From Callorhinus ursinus (lineage: Eukaryota; Chordata; Mammalia; Carnivora; Otariidae), in assembly GCF_003265705.1 (NCBI RefSeq), contig NW_020312787.1, positions 9,192,311-9,256,310 on the forward strand: 64,000 bases of DNA, given 5' to 3'. Positions within the stretch are counted from its first letter, which is position 1, and the number at the start of each line of letters is the position of its first letter. Made by a program: the position numbers and the translations under genes. Shown here in pieces: positions 23,480 through 36,230 of the stretch. The notes beneath the pieces are model-generated. The model was not told the origin of the DNA. It saw only the letters and a program-made list of their open reading frames with translations, and ran no database searches.

Positions 23480-26230
23480 ACATAAAATTTTTCATATCCA
23501 TATTATTCAAAAGAAAAATTTCATGAAAGTTTCCTCTTTTAGTTATCCTGGAGTATATTCCTCAAATATCTTCTTTTGAAAAGTATACCAAATAACAGCA
23601 ATACACTGTAGCAATTTTCAAAGCTAGGCATTCTATTCTATGGGATCTTCACTGAATTTTTTTCATAGCTAAGGAGGCATCGGTTATACATTTCTTAAAA
23701 TATGCCAGGCTAATATTATTATGGTTTTGCTACATGTAACATAAATGTTCTCTTTGTCTGTACATTAGAGCAAATCACAATCATTTTTTAAAGTGGACTC
23801 TTGGCCATGCCTATAAGTACTCCCACAGCTTCTCGAGCACCAGGGGTGGCCTTCCTAGTCAGCCGTGTGTCTATATTAGGCAACTCAAATCTTCACAAGA
23901 GGATATCAATCCTACTCCCAATTCAACTGTCTGTTAAAGCATATGGGTCTTTATTTAATTGGCAACATAGACTAGCAGCACTCCAGGTAGTTGTCAGCAA
24001 ATACAATCTTGAACTCATGCTGTCCAATACCGATCAAAATCTTGGCCAAGATAAACAATATTTAGGGAGGACTGCTTCAAGGATAGAGTGGACATTTGCT
24101 ATCCTTGGCAGCTCAACTTCCAAATACCCTTCCTATACTGGGGAAATCCCAAGATAGAGGAGAGGCAGGGTCCTGCTTCTCCCTAGAAACACCAAAGAGC
24201 ACTCTCTAGACACCAGAAGTCCACATGCGATCTAGGCTTGATCTATTGGATGATCTATTATCCTGGGACCTTGTATCATGAGAAGGTGAAGCAAGATGCA
24301 AAGACAATCAGATTATCTGCCACAGTGGTGGCAGCAGAAGTGAGGTCAGGAAAATAGGGGTGAAAGTCTACAGTCTATCTAAGGGCAGCAGTGTGCAGGC
24401 TACTCTTATGACAGGATCTTTCCTGGGGCTTGCCTTTCTTTTTCCACCTTTTCCCTAAGCCTCGTTTTCCAAACTTTTTATGAATTCTGTGTGAAATCCT
24501 TCCAACAAAAAAAATTTTTTTTCTTCTAAGTTAGAGTTCATTTTCTCTTATTTGCAAACAAGAAGGCTGAATGATGAAAAGATTGTTCCATGGATTAAGT
24601 AAATTTACTAGCCAAATGTGCTGAGATCATATTATGCAGGCCCCCTAAAATTGTCTTTATGGAGGCAAACTTTCATGTGATGTCACTGATTGTATGTTGT
24701 ATACAGCACTAAAATACTATTTTGTTTACAGTATGTCCAATATATTATGTTTATTGCATGTGTGTATATATGTGTATTAGGTATGTAAGTATATGTGTAT
24801 GTACATTATGTATATTATTCTCTTTATGTAAACTGTGGGAGAAATTTTTGCCAAACCTAGTATCATAAAAACTTGTTTCCCTAAAGAATTAGTTGGGTTT
24901 ATATTATGAATAAAAATAAGTGTACGTTATTATTATTAATGACAACAACATGCACATTTCTATTATTTGTAATGCTAGTATTCATGGTTGTGATTGTTTC
25001 TTCCAGTATCCCATATGTTGGAATAGAGAAGACAGGTTCTTGGATTGTTCCTGATTTGACGCCGTGAAGATTGGATACAGTGAAGTGGCAAACGGTAGGA
25101 AAGCTGAGAATACTGACAAGAGAGTGGTTGAATTTATATACCCTGGTGTCTGGGCTGGACAACAATACAACCAGAAGGGTGGTGATACTTTGAAAGAAAA
25201 GAGTTTCAGGGACTCTTAAGTGTCCATGGGAGCCAAAAAAAAACACACACACACACACACACAATATGTAGAGATGTGTAAGAACTAGTAAGATAGAAAA
25301 GTATTATAAAAGAATATTAAGATTGGAAGTTTAAGATGTCAAAACTGGGCAGTTCAAGTTTCATATATGACCACAGGAAATGTTTTTGGATCTGGAGGGC
25401 AGATGAACATCACTGAAGGTAAGAATATTTGGATGGGTCTTTGGCACTGAAGTTTCTAGAATGATGAGAAGACTTGGATTTCAGAGAAAACTCTGAGTCT
25501 GGTATCAAAATCATGAGTTGTATGTGAGGTGGGGAACCAGGACTGTAGGAAGAACCATTTTGTCTTTCTCTTCCACATTGCTGCCTTGACCCATGAAGTG
25601 CAACTTCTGGCCTCTCAGAAGTATTGGGCAAAAAGCTTCTGCCCTTTCTCTGGTTCTCATTAGCACTTATTTGGAAATATGATAAAAGACTTATATCCTA
25701 GGGTCTATATTTCTCTTTTGGGCACAATCTGTAATGCACATATGTAACACAGACACTATTTGGCTATCTACTTCAGAATTACTGCCCAAGGGGTGTTCTC
25801 TCTAATCCTGCCTCACCAATGTGTTCAGCCTATTAGGGCAATGCCCAACTCCCCTTGGGTAAAAGGCCTACTCAGCTGAATCTCAAAGTATGAATAAGAA
25901 AGAATATACTGGGAATATAAGAGTATGGCAGGTGTGAGAGATAGTAGTAACAAAAGCACAAATGCTTAAAAAAATGGGTTGTATGTAAAATCCCAAGTAG
26001 AATGTCTTGAACAAAGGATGCATTTGGGAAGATGACAAGAGGAGTTAGTGAAATGACAGGGACGTTAAACGCTATGCTAAAAATGTATCTTGGCAGAACA
26101 AAAGTCTGGCAGATTATCAGTTGATACATCAATAACCCACAGGAGGAAACACTGGTGTCCCTGCTTCTACTCATGAGTTTGCTACTACTAGTCAAGGTAC
26201 CCCAAAAGTTGTGAGCCCTGATAGTGGATA
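23480..26230. other. Intergenic, no confident gene or repeat
   Basis: AT-rich DNA. (CA)n at 25243-25263. Open frames at 23801-24157 and 25872-26195 show no recognisable domain, and I treat them as chance. Confidence 0.45.
25243..25263 (+). repeat. (CA)n microsatellite
   Basis: Run of alternating AC after an A tract. Confidence 0.95.
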
Positions 26231-27415
26231 GCAGTAAATTTTTTTAAACATATTTAAGGGAACTCAAACACCTCATGAAAACTCAAAAAATTTTAAGAAA
26301 AAGAAGCTGCTACTGAAATAGAAATACTGAAGAAGATAAATAACAACTTTAACACAAAAATAAAAAGAATACATGAGATTCAATTACAGCATAAAGAGAA
26401 CTTTTTAGAATTAAGCATGGTTTTCTGATTCTAAAATTCAGTAGTTGAATTGAAAAGGATGATCACTACTGCAAATCAAATGAGAAGTCCAAGAAGAAAT
26501 ACCTCAAAGCACAGAGCAAAGCATAAAGAGATGGACTTCTGCTTCCATCCACAAAAGCATAACTGCTCTAGGACTTACCCTCCTTCTATAAAGAAGTAGA
26601 AGAAAGGACAAAATACATACAAGAATGAATTTCAGGCATCAGACAATAGGCAATGCCAGACTATAACCCCCTAGAGAAGAGCAACAACTTGAAGAGACCC
26701 CTGGAGGCATTCCTGTGGCTCAGGGGGCAGAACCAAAACTGGCCCAGCACTGCCACTGAGTGAAGGACGCAGAGACCGGAGTTAGGGAAACTGAGGTGAA
26801 TGTAAATTGTGGGATTACACCACAGAGGAGGAAGCTACACAAAGAAAGAGCTCCAGAAACCTTTTCAAGGTCCTTTGAGTTTCTGGCTGAATATGAATTT
26901 GTGTGCCCCAAGGGTCAAACTCCACAATATCAGGCGAAGAACAACTGCCCCCCCAAAAAACAATTCCCACATAACTGTAAGAGAAATGATTCAGAGGTCA
27001 CCCAGGGCTGGGAACTTTTCAAGTTCCCATCAACCAGAGAGGAGAGATGGTGCTGAAAACATAGGGCATTCAGTAGAGATGCTGAGAAGGGTATGCCTTA
27101 GTAGGGGGGGCTACACTAGCCCTAGAGTAGAGGCCACCCAAGACCCACCCCACAAAGATTTAAAAACAAACCCTCCAAGTTCAAGATGATCCCTAAATAA
27201 TTTAACAGCCTGCCAGAACAAGGCCCAACACTTTTTCAATACAATAAAATCCGCCACTCAAAACATGAAATTCACGATTGAAAATTGTTAATTATGGTTC
27301 TGCTTATCTCCCCAACTGATTACAACTAAAAAAAAAAAAACTAGACAAAATACCAACATAATAATAATAATAATTTGTCAACTATGCAAAGTGAACAAAA
27401 TTAGGCATACTGTCA
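26230..27415 (+). mobile_element. Probable old L1M 5' portion
   Basis: Text resembling an L1M 5' UTR/ORF1 upstream region (CAGGGGGCAGAACCAAAACT and similar G/A-rich segments), directly before a clear L1M ORF2 fragment. (AAT)n at 27358-27373. Confidence 0.4.
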
Positions 27416-28430
27416 TTAGGGAAATGCAAAACCAAACCACAGTGAGGGGGTGCCTGGATGGCTCAGTCGATTAAGCATCTATGTTTGGCTCAAGTCATGA
27501 TCCCAGGGTCCTGGGATGGAGCCCCATGTCAGGCTCTCTGCTCGGCGGGGAGTGTTTCTCCTTCTCCCACTACCTGCCACTCCCCCTGCTTGTGCTCTCT
27601 CTTTCTCTCTCTATGTCAAATAAATAAATAAAATCTTAAAAAAAAACACACACACACAATGAGAAATCACCTCACACCCATTAGGATAGCTACTATCCAA
27701 AAACATAACAAATGTTGGTGAGGACACAGAAAAATTGGAATACTTGCACATCGTTAGTAGGAATATAAAATGGTACAGTCACTGTGGAAAATAATATGGT
27801 GGTTTCTCAAAAAATAAAAATAAGAATAGAATTACCATCTGATCCAGCAATTCCACTTCTGTGTATGTGTGTATATACATACATATATATACTATTTAAC
27901 ATATATATGTTCAAAACAATTAAAAGCATGATCTCAAAGAGACATTTGCACACTTAGTTCAAAGCAGCACTATTCACAACAGCCAAGAGGTGGAAGCAAA
28001 CCCCAGTATCCATCAGTGGACAAATGGATAAACAAAATGTGGTATATACATAAAGGGACTATTATTCAGCCTTAGAAAGGAAGGAAATTGTGACACATGC
28101 TACATGGATGAAACCTGAGGGCATTATGCTAAGCGAAGTAAGTCAGTCATAAGACATGATACTGCATGATTCCACTTAGATGAAGTACCTACAGTAGTCA
28201 AATTCATAGAAATAAAAAGCGGAATGGTAGCTGACCGGGGATGGGGAGATGGCAAAACGGAGAGTCGCTTCCTGGGTACAGAGTTTCAGTTTTCCAACCA
28301 AAAAAGTTCTAGAGATTGGTTACATAGCAATGTGAATACATTTAACACTTAGTTACTAAACTGTACATTTAGAAATAGTTAAGATGGTAAATTTGTGTTA
28401 AGCATTTTTCTAACATAGCACAAATTGTTT
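27415..28430 (+). mobile_element. L1M ORF2 3' part and 3' UTR
   Basis: Relic of the ORF2 C-terminal text (reading across the SINE) with CATCAGTGGACAAATGGATA, then an L1MA/MB-type 3' UTR to about 28430. Split by a CAN-SINE at 27446. Confidence 0.8.
27446..27657 (+). mobile_element. CAN-SINE
   Basis: GGGGGTGCCTGGATGGCTCA head. The tail ends in a young (CA)n run (27646-27657). Confidence 0.94.
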
Positions 28431-29125
28431 TTAATTTTTAAAAAGTAGGAAGATTGTAAAAAGTGATAAAAACTGGGACAAGCAACCTGCAAGAAGGTGA
28501 GCTTCCTGACCCCAACTCCAAAATAAATTCCATCTTTCTGACCAGAATAACAAGGAGCAGGGACCCCTTTGGAGCAGAGAGTGTGAGAAGTCTCCCAGAG
28601 AAGATAGAGAGCTAAAGAAGGTGATCCTCAAATACTCTGCATCCTCAAATACGTGAACCCACAAAATCATAGGTTTACCTTTAAGGTGGGCATGTTTGGG
28701 AGAGAACCAAAAGCAGCATAGCAAAGGCTTTGAGAACTGAACTAAGATTAAACCACTACCCAAATCTCCAACTAATCCACAAATGATGCATGTCCAAGAC
28801 AGATAAATCAGCATATAAAAACCTTTGAAAACTGAACATAAATTGGAAAATACATCTTGCTCAGTAAAAGAAGCCAGACAGTGTCATTCTATTTACAGGA
28901 AGTTCTAGTGTAGGCAAAACTAATCTAAGGGAAGGAAAGACTGCTTGCCTGGTCAGGGGCTTGGAAATACCTAGGAAGGGACATGAGGGATATTTCTGGA
29001 ATGGTAAAGATATTCTGTATCTTGATAAAGTATGGGTTATGTGGGTGTATATATTTGTCAAAACTTACAAATTTATACACTTAAAATCTGTACATTACAC
29101 TGTATGTAAATTATGTCTCAAATTA
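28431..29125 (+). mobile_element. L1M 3' UTR fragments
   Basis: 28860-29125 shows the L1M 3' UTR text ending ACTTAAAATCTGTACATTAC. 28431-28860 is less certain. Confidence 0.5.
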
Positions 29126-29139
29126 ATTTAAAAAATTTG

Positions 29140-29800
29140 AAGAGTTTATTGTTTGGCTTGGAGGGGGGAAGCAAAAAAGCAGAAATCATGAGGGTAAAGT
29201 TTAGAAACTTGGAGAACAAATTGAAGAGACCTAAAATATAAATAATAGAAACTCCAGAAGAAGAAATTAGAGCATGTAGGAGGGGTAATAACTCAAGAAA
29301 AAAAAGAAGGAAGATTCCCTGGAATTAGGAAAGATTCAACCCTACAATTAAAAGAGTTCACTGATTAAGAAAGAATAAGAGGGAATGAGGGAATATACCG
29401 AGGTATATCCTAGTAAAAATCCCAAGTTTCAAGGATAAAAAGAACTATATAACAAGCTTCAGAGCTAAAGAAGTTATTTATAAAGGAAAAAATCCAGATT
29501 GGCATCAGCAACATTGGGAAATAGAAAGAATACAACATTGACAGAATACTGAGAGAGAATGCAATTCAAAAATCCTATACCTAGCCAAGATATCATTCAA
29601 AAACAAGTTATTTACAATGGAAAAAAATTATATCATTCACTTGCCAAGCATAATAAAGATGCTTGCAGATATATAAGAATACAGAGAATATATCATCAAC
29701 ATAAGCCATCCAAGGAAAAATTATATGCAAGATAAGTACTCTAACAAAACAACACATGCATCAGAATAACGACCTTAAGATATGAGAAAATGAAGAGGAG
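29140..29800 (+). mobile_element. L1M/HAL1 ORF1-region fragment
   Basis: Text resembling an ORF1 relic (TTATTTATAAAGGAAAAAAT, then CAGATTGGCATCAGCAACA), as in old L1 and HAL1 elements. No open frame. Confidence 0.5.
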
Positions 29801-29837
29801 GGGAACAGCGGTAAGCAATGAATCTTGTAATACATAC

Positions 29838-30055
29838 AGCTCAGGGTCTCTCAACTTTGGCATACAGACCAGATCGTTATTTGTTCCACAGGTAAGAATG
29901 ACCTGCCCGTTGAGGAATGTTTAGCACAACTCTGGTTTCTACCCACTAGATGTCAGTAACATTTCCTCTCCCTAGTCCTGAAAATTCAAAAATGTCTCCA
30001 GCCATTGCCATATGTTCCCTAGAGGGCAAAACTGGTCCCAAGTTGAGAACCACCA
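29838..30055 (+). mobile_element. MER20 (hAT-Charlie DNA transposon)
   Basis: TCTCAACTTTGGCATACAGA near the left end, CTACCCACTAGATGTCAGTA internally, and a right terminus AAGTTGAGAACCACC, which is the MER20 pattern. Full length. Confidence 0.85.
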
Positions 30056-30309
30056 ATATAGTTTATAAGTATTAATTTAGATAACAAATAGACACAAATT
30101 TATAATGTACGTGTAAAATAGTTTTTGAAACAGAAGAAGCATACTACTATGAAAAATATAATAGTCTGGAACTGAATTAGAAACTATCTCAGCAAAATCT
30201 AGGCATTGGGGGTAGACTGTAAATGCAATAAGAACTAAATTAAATAATCAGTAAGGACAAGATAAAACAATCTTTTGCTGTTGATACAATTATATATCTA
30301 AAAGCATAA

Positions 30310-30532
30310 GGGGGCACCTGGGTGGCTCAGTCAGTTGAGCAACTGACCCTTGGTTTCCGCTCAGGTCAGGATCTTGGGATCGCGGGATCAAGTCCTGGGT
30401 CAAGCTAGGCTCCGAGCTCAACAGGGAGTCTGCTTCTCTCTCTCTCTCTCTCTCTCTCTCCCCCTCCCTCCCACTCGCACACACACACTCTCTCTAAAAT
30501 AAATAAATAAATAAATCTTTTTAAAAATAAAT
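30310..30532 (+). mobile_element. CAN-SINE
   Basis: GGGGGCACCTGGGTGGCTCA head, (CT)n expansion near 30437-30462, flanked by AAAGCATAAG/AGAGCATAAG duplications. Confidence 0.95.
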
Positions 30533-30594
30533 AAGAGCATAAGAATTTCTAGTGAAAATAAAACACTAGAATAATGAAATGTGGTATGGCGCAC

Positions 30595-30772
30595 TTTTTT
30601 TTTAAAGAGTTTATTTATTTATTTGACAGAGAGCACAAGCAGGGGGAGCGGGAATGGGAGAAGCAGGCTCCCACTGAGCAGGGAGCCCGATGCGGGACTC
30701 AATCCCAGGACTCTGGGATCATGACTTGAGCCAAAGGCAGTTGTTTAACCAACTGAGCCACCCAGGTGCCCC
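30595..30772 (-). mobile_element. CAN-SINE (reverse)
   Basis: Ends CCAACTGAGCCACCCAGGTG. TTTAAAGAGTTTATTTATTT tail at the left. Flanked by GGTATGGC copies. Confidence 0.95.
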
Positions 30773-30864
30773 ATGGTATGGCTTTTTAATACCACATTTA
30801 AGAAGGAACATATAAAGATCAGTAATTTTTCTCTATATTACTATAACCACCTAGAAATGGAAAT

Positions 30865-31074
30865 GGGGGCGCCTGGGTGGCTCAGTCAGTTAAGCGTCTG
30901 CCTTCGGCTCGGGTCATGATCCTGGAGTCCTGGGATGGAGCCCTGGCATCCAGCTCCCTGCTCAGTGGGGAGCCTGCTTCTCCCTCTCCTCCCCACTCTT
31001 TCTCTCTCTCGCTATCTCTGTCTCTCTCTCAAATAAATAATATCTTTAAATAAATAAAAATGTTTTTTAAAAAA
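30865..31074 (+). mobile_element. CAN-SINE
   Basis: GGGGGCGCCTGGGTGGCTCA head. Flanked by AGAAATGGAAATGG copies, a long exact duplication that suggests a fairly young insertion. Confidence 0.95.
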
Positions 31075-31238
31075 AGAAAGAAATGGAAATGGAAAAAAGG
31101 CTACATATAATTACAGCAATAAAACATAAAATATTTAAAAAGCAGATTTAACAAGGACCATATAGGACCTATATGAAGAAGACTTTAGTCTTGCTAAAGG
31201 ACCGAACAGATTTATTATGAAACTAAACTGCACTCGCC

Positions 31239-31740
31239 TGTGATAGGCTGAATAATGGCCCCCCAAAGATGTCTACTGTCCTAATCACCAGAACCTATGA
31301 ATATGTTACTTTACATGGTAAAAGGGACTTTGCAGTTGTGATTAAATTAAGGGTCTTGAGATGGTGGGTTATCTTGGGGCCTGATGTAATTACAAGGACC
31401 CTTTTATAAAAGAGGGGCAGGAGGATGTGTGTCAGAAAGACCTGAAGATGTTACGTCACTGGCTTTGAAGATGGAAGAAGGGACCAGGAGTCAAGAATGC
31501 AGACAGCCTGTTGAAGATGGAAAAGGAAAAGAAAGAGATTCTCCCATAGAGCCTCCAAAAGAAATGGAATCCCATTGACACCTTGATTCTAGAGCAGTGA
31601 AACCCATTTCAGACTTTTTTGTTTGTTTTTCCATTTCAAACCTCTGATCTACAGAACTGGTAAGATAATAAATTTATGCTGGTTTAAGCAACCAAGTTTG
31701 TGGTAATTTGTTCCTGAAAGAGCTTTTAGCAATGTATTCA
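31239..31740 (+). mobile_element. MLT1-type MaLR solo LTR
   Basis: TGATAGGCTGAATAATGGCC start, GACACCTTGATTCTAG, then ACTGGTAAGATAATAAATTT and AAGTTTGTGGTAATTTGTT. The order is that of a MaLR LTR. Subfamily not resolved. Confidence 0.75.
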
Positions 31741-32389
31741 CATGGTAATACGATTTTGTAAAACTTGCAAAAGTAGTATGTTTTAACCACAATCAGTTAA
31801 GACCACTGTCTCTTTCCATTCCAACTTCTTCTCCACTACTCTCCTCACACTGGGTGGTGTTGGAGTGTTTATAGAAATATTGAGGATTGGGATCCTGCTA
31901 AGGGTAAGTTGTGTCGAGGACACATTTACTTTTGGTTTAGTGGGATATATATGTGGTCATGTTCATGGTTATTGCTAGCCACTCCCACTACAGGAATGGC
32001 TTTCAGAAATACTTCTACCCTGCACTGTTCTGACTCACCCAATGAAGGTACAGAGGCAGAGGTCATATTGCATGATGAATATGGCCTATAGCATCCACAT
32101 GGAAATATTTGGGGGAATAGAGGGAGAAAATGTTTAAAGTCACATGTGAAGTCTGAAGCTAATCTGATGGAAAATCCCCCTAATTGTCAGATATATAAAA
32201 CTTCAAGAGAAGAAATCAGTACCCATTGATTACTAATCAAAACTATCAGTTTTTTTAAATGTCCAATTAACCATGCTAGAAGTGAAGGGCCAAGTGCCTT
32301 CTTCTGATAAATCATCCTCCCTTGTACCAAACCCTGGAATTATAAACATGATTAATAAAAAAACTTGCAAATGGATCATGACATTGTAT

Positions 32390-32500
32390 AACCAGCACAA
32401 GGCTCACATTCAAGCCTCAGGGTCATGAATCTGAGCCCCACATTTGGTGTAGAGATTACCAAAAAGAAAAATAAAATATAAATATATATATAAAGCTTTT
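32390..32500 (+). mobile_element. Decayed CAN-SINE
   Basis: Retains GGGTCATGAATCTGAGCCCC (B-box area) and TGTAGAGATTACC. The head is eroded. Confidence 0.5.
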
Positions 32501-32611
32501 TAAATTTTTTGAATCCTTTTTTTAAAAAAAAATAAAGAAGGAGAAGGCAAAAATAAAATATTTCATGATCAAATAATGGGTAATTCTTTCCTTTTTAAGC
32601 CTTTGGGACTG

Positions 32612-32669
<58 letters not shown>
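32612..32669 (+). repeat. (TA)n microsatellite, 58 bp
   Basis: Near-perfect TA run with two TG interruptions near its end. The longest dinucleotide array in the window. Confidence 0.97.
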
Positions 32670-33920
32670 GCTTATTTTTACCGTATAAGAAGAGTTCCCA
32701 TAAAGTCTCCAAAATAAGCACTGCCACACAGAATCAAAACAGTATAGCCACACTAGCTAGAGTGCTGGAGCAGCTTCCCTGTCTGCCAGAAAAATCACAG
32801 GAGTTCAAAGCAGGACCTTTGTTTTCAGCTTACCATTATGATTCTCATACCATATCTATCTTCAGGATCAGAAAAGAACACTGTGTATTTCAGGAAGTCG
32901 ACAAGGAAATGGAGCTGATTAAAGTTAAAGAAGTAACGAAGTAGACATGGGAGAATACTTAAAACTTTCTAGTTTCTAGCCCTTTGCTATAACTAACTCA
33001 AATAAATGAGAACTAGGGTATCTAGCTCTTCGGATACAATGTCTGGACAAAAGTCGTCCTGCATCCTTAGGTGTCTGCGGTGCTGCTTTAATTCTACAAA
33101 AAGGATAAGATGGTATAACAGAAAAGGAATGAAATAATGATGAACTCTCTAGAGTTTCTTAAATACTTAAGAGGTAAGCAGCTAAGATGCAATGAAAGGA
33201 TATGAGTGGGAAGTTTGTGACCCATGAAGTTGATACTGCTGGAAGCTTGAATGAAAAGTTGAAAGGCTTTATGATTAGGCCAGACTAGATAGATAGTGAG
33301 GCAATTAGAATCATTCATTGCTGCCAAGGCATCAGGCCAACGTGAATTACAACCCAAACTGAATGAAGCAGAATAGAAAATAGAAAAGCCTTTAATGAAA
33401 ATGTTGGAGAACTCACAAGGGATGGGGAAAGTGCCAAATAACTGGAAGATGGCTAAGTAAACTAAAAGGTCTATTCTCCCATCAATGCATGAGGGATTTA
33501 CAAGTTTAACTCTCATTGCTGTTAATAGGAATTCTATGTGTGATCCAAGGGTGTACTCATGGAGAAAATGCATCTATTAGTGTCTCGATTGGCCTCTCTT
33601 GAGCCAACACTGGCAAATGCTCCAAATTGTGTGGTAGTTTGGTGACAGGGACTAACAGAGGCTAGAATGAAAACCACCAGCTTAGCTTCACCTTGTAATC
33701 CTCTGACAGTACAAGATCCCTTAGGAGCAAAGAGTAAAATATAGCCTATGCAATCTTTCATAGTGTTTAACTTGGAAATTAACTTCCAGCAAATTAAACT
33801 AAAAGAAAAAGTAAAAGGACAGAAATTTCTATTCAACTGAAAAGTCTATCTTTGAAAAAGAAAAGCACATCTTTAAATAATTTTCTACCTGAAAAGAATC
33901 CTTTTGCTAATTTATCTAAT

Positions 33921-34145
33921 AATAACAGCTATCACAGCCCCTAATACATCTAGACATTGTATCAGATGCTTTACTAAAGATTCTACTTAATCATTACAAC
34001 TGGTCTATGAAGTAAGTACTATTATCCCTATTTCAAAGATAAGGAAATTGAAACTGAGACATTAAGAAATTTCCCCAAGTCACCCATCTTGAAAGCAGCA
34101 GATTCAAATCCAGGTCAGTTTAGCTACAAAGCCCATGATTCTTCC
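33921..34145 (-). mobile_element. MIR SINE
   Basis: TATTATCCCTATTTCAAAGA, then AAATTGAAACTGAGACATTA and AAGTCACCCATCTTG match the reverse-complement MIR core. Confidence 0.8.
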
Positions 34146-34394
34146 TCCACACCTCACTGCTTACCCATTATAAAATAGCAAATGCAGTGCCCCACTACAT
34201 CACTCTGACTTAATATAATTCACTTCCCAATCCAATTCGAATTTTCAAAAGCACTAAATCTCCCCTTAAACACATTTTGCATACTTTCAGAGACAGTAAA
34301 AATATATTTTCTAATAGTATTCCCCCCAAAAAGAAAAAAGTGATATATTGATTTTAAAGTAATTAACATTTTCATCCTAGATACATTTAAAAAA

Positions 34395-34590
34395 ATCTCA
34401 TTGAGCAAACATGTATTGAAGGTTATATGCCAAGGTCTATATTAGACTAAATACAAAGATAAATACAGTCCCTGCTCTCAAGATCAGTTAAATCTAAAAG
34501 GAGAAATAGACATTATCAACTCATTAAAATATAGTCTGATACATGATACAGAAACGGTAAGCACAAAGTGCTGTGGGGGAACATTATGCC
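34395..34590 (-). mobile_element. L2 LINE fragment
   Basis: TGAGCAAACATGTATTGAAG, then CAGTCCCTGCTCTCAAGA resembles reverse-complement L2 3' sequence. Confidence 0.55.
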
Positions 34591-35428
34591 ACTTGTAACT
34601 GTTGATTTGTTAATAATATTAGCAGCTGTATTGACCTAATCCACTATTTTATAACACTTTTTAATCAAAGATTCCAACAAAGCTTTACTAAAGGCTCAAC
34701 GGTATTTTAATTTATTTACAGCAAAATCTTCCTGCTCCAAATCCCTCCCTCTAAAGTATGTACCAGGCAATCATTTTTATAACCAAATTGCTGATGGAGA
34801 AATAGTGGCTCAACAAAGTTAAGTGGCTCACAGAACTGAGAAGTAACTCCCAGGGACACACCCTACTCCCCCAATATAAAATTCATTTCTCTACAAAAAT
34901 CTTACTTAATCCAAAGTAATATTGACTTTAAAAGACTACTCAAATGAGCTAATTCCTCAAGAACCAGTTTGAACAAGTTCCATCAAATAGTCTGCACAAT
35001 TTTAGTTCAACCAAACAGCAAAACAATTTCCAAACCATAGGTAGGTGCTGGATACTGCTTTCATTTGAGTTAATTAAAAGTATTTGATCCACTATGGTGC
35101 ATCTCAGTGTAAGATCTTTAAAAGAAAAGAATCAATTAATCTATACAAGTTTCAGATAACACCCAATCTAAATGCCAGACCTTGTGACCAGATTTAATCA
35201 AGCTCTGGACATTATTTATTGACTGATCCAAAATAAGGTTGTAGTTTTTTTTATTCTCTTCTACGAAGGTACTTGAATAATAAATAAGCTATCAAAACCA
35301 CCATCAATTTCCATTACAGATGTATTGAAATTCTGTGGATACTAGGTAAAACTAAGTCAGAATAATTTATTATTCAAAATGCCAAACATTGAGAATTAGC
35401 AATGCAGGTTCTTGGGGGAGGGGTTCTC
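34591..35428. other. Intergenic, no confident call
   Basis: AT-rich. A possible MIR trace near 34780-34850. No gene. Confidence 0.4.
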
Positions 35429-35582
35429 TTTTTTTTTTTTTAAGATTTATTTACTTATTTTAGAGGGGGGGGGCCATGCCCAGCACAGAGCCCCATGTGG
35501 AGCTCAATCTCATGACCCTGAGAGCATGACCTAAACTAAAATCAAAAGAAGGTTACTTAACCAACTGAGCCACCCAGGAGCC
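35429..35582 (-). mobile_element. CAN-SINE (reverse, short)
   Basis: Ends CAACTGAGCCACCCAGGAGC. TTTTTTAAGATTTATTTACT tail on the left. Internal part shortened and carries a run of G at 35465-35473. Confidence 0.9.
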
Positions 35583-36013
35583 GCTACCTCTTCTTTTCTT
35601 AATGCCAACTACTTGGAGATGATAAACACCAATAAAGCAAATTCTACAGGCTTTTAATAGATACACCCATCTACTCAGGCTCTCCTCTCTGGTTTACCAG
35701 CAATACCATGGCTAGCCTCATGAATAAACTAAGGAGGCATTATCTATGTAATGTGAGCTTAAGGATACCAGAAAGTCTCCAGGCCCAAACTATCTTCTTA
35801 CCCTGTCTGCTGATTCTTGAAGCAAGCATTTCATTCTTTAACTCAGCGGTTCATAGTCCTCGCTAATCCTTAGAATTATCTGGGGCACGTCTTTAAAACA
35901 CTGATGCCATAGCTTCAGCCCCAGAGATTCTTATTTTAGCCTGGACATCTGTATTTTTTCTTTTTTTCTTTTCTTTCTTTTCCTTTTTTTTTTTTTTAAG
36001 AATGACAGGTGAG

Positions 36014-36214
36014 GGCGCCTGGGTGGCTCAGTTGGTTAAGCGTCTGCCTTCGGCTCAGGTCATGATCCTGGAGTCCCGGGATTGAGTCCCACATCGGGCT
36101 CCCTGCTCAGCAGGGAGTCTGCTTCTCCCTCTGACCCTCTTCCCTCTCGTGTTCTCTATCTCTCATTCTCTCTCTCTTGAATAAATAAATAAAAATCTTT
36201 AAAAAAAAAAAAAA
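36014..36214 (+). mobile_element. CAN-SINE (first of tandem pair)
   Basis: GGCGCCTGGGTGGCTCAGTT head, TTGAATAAATAAATAAAAAT tail. Flanked by identical 16-bp copies AAGAATGACAGGTGAG at 35998-36013 and 36215-36230. Confidence 0.96.
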
Positions 36215-36230
36215 AAGAATGACAGGTGAG

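Larger units (their letters stand above)
20110..23480 (+). mobile_element. Old L1M ORF2 and 3' UTR, heavily nested
   Basis: L1-like ORF2 pieces at 20110-20277, 21057-21325 and 21530-23100, followed by an L1M 3' UTR to about 23480. Interrupted by a Tigger-like transposon (20278-21054) and a CAN-SINE (21326-21529). Frames are destroyed. Confidence 0.7.
31741..33900. other. Intergenic with microsatellite and decayed SINE
   Basis: Contains a decayed CAN-SINE (about 32390-32500), a (TA)n tract (32612-32669), and otherwise unassigned DNA. The minus-strand open frame 33094-33573 has no domain I recognise; 33420-33460 faintly resembles an old LINE reverse transcriptase. Confidence 0.4.

Noticed and set aside
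28431..28814. 127-codon minus-strand open frame
   Set aside because: Lies across old L1M-like sequence on the opposite strand.
33094..33573. 159-codon minus-strand open frame
   Set aside because: No recognisable domain or splice structure. The region faintly resembles decayed LINE sequence.
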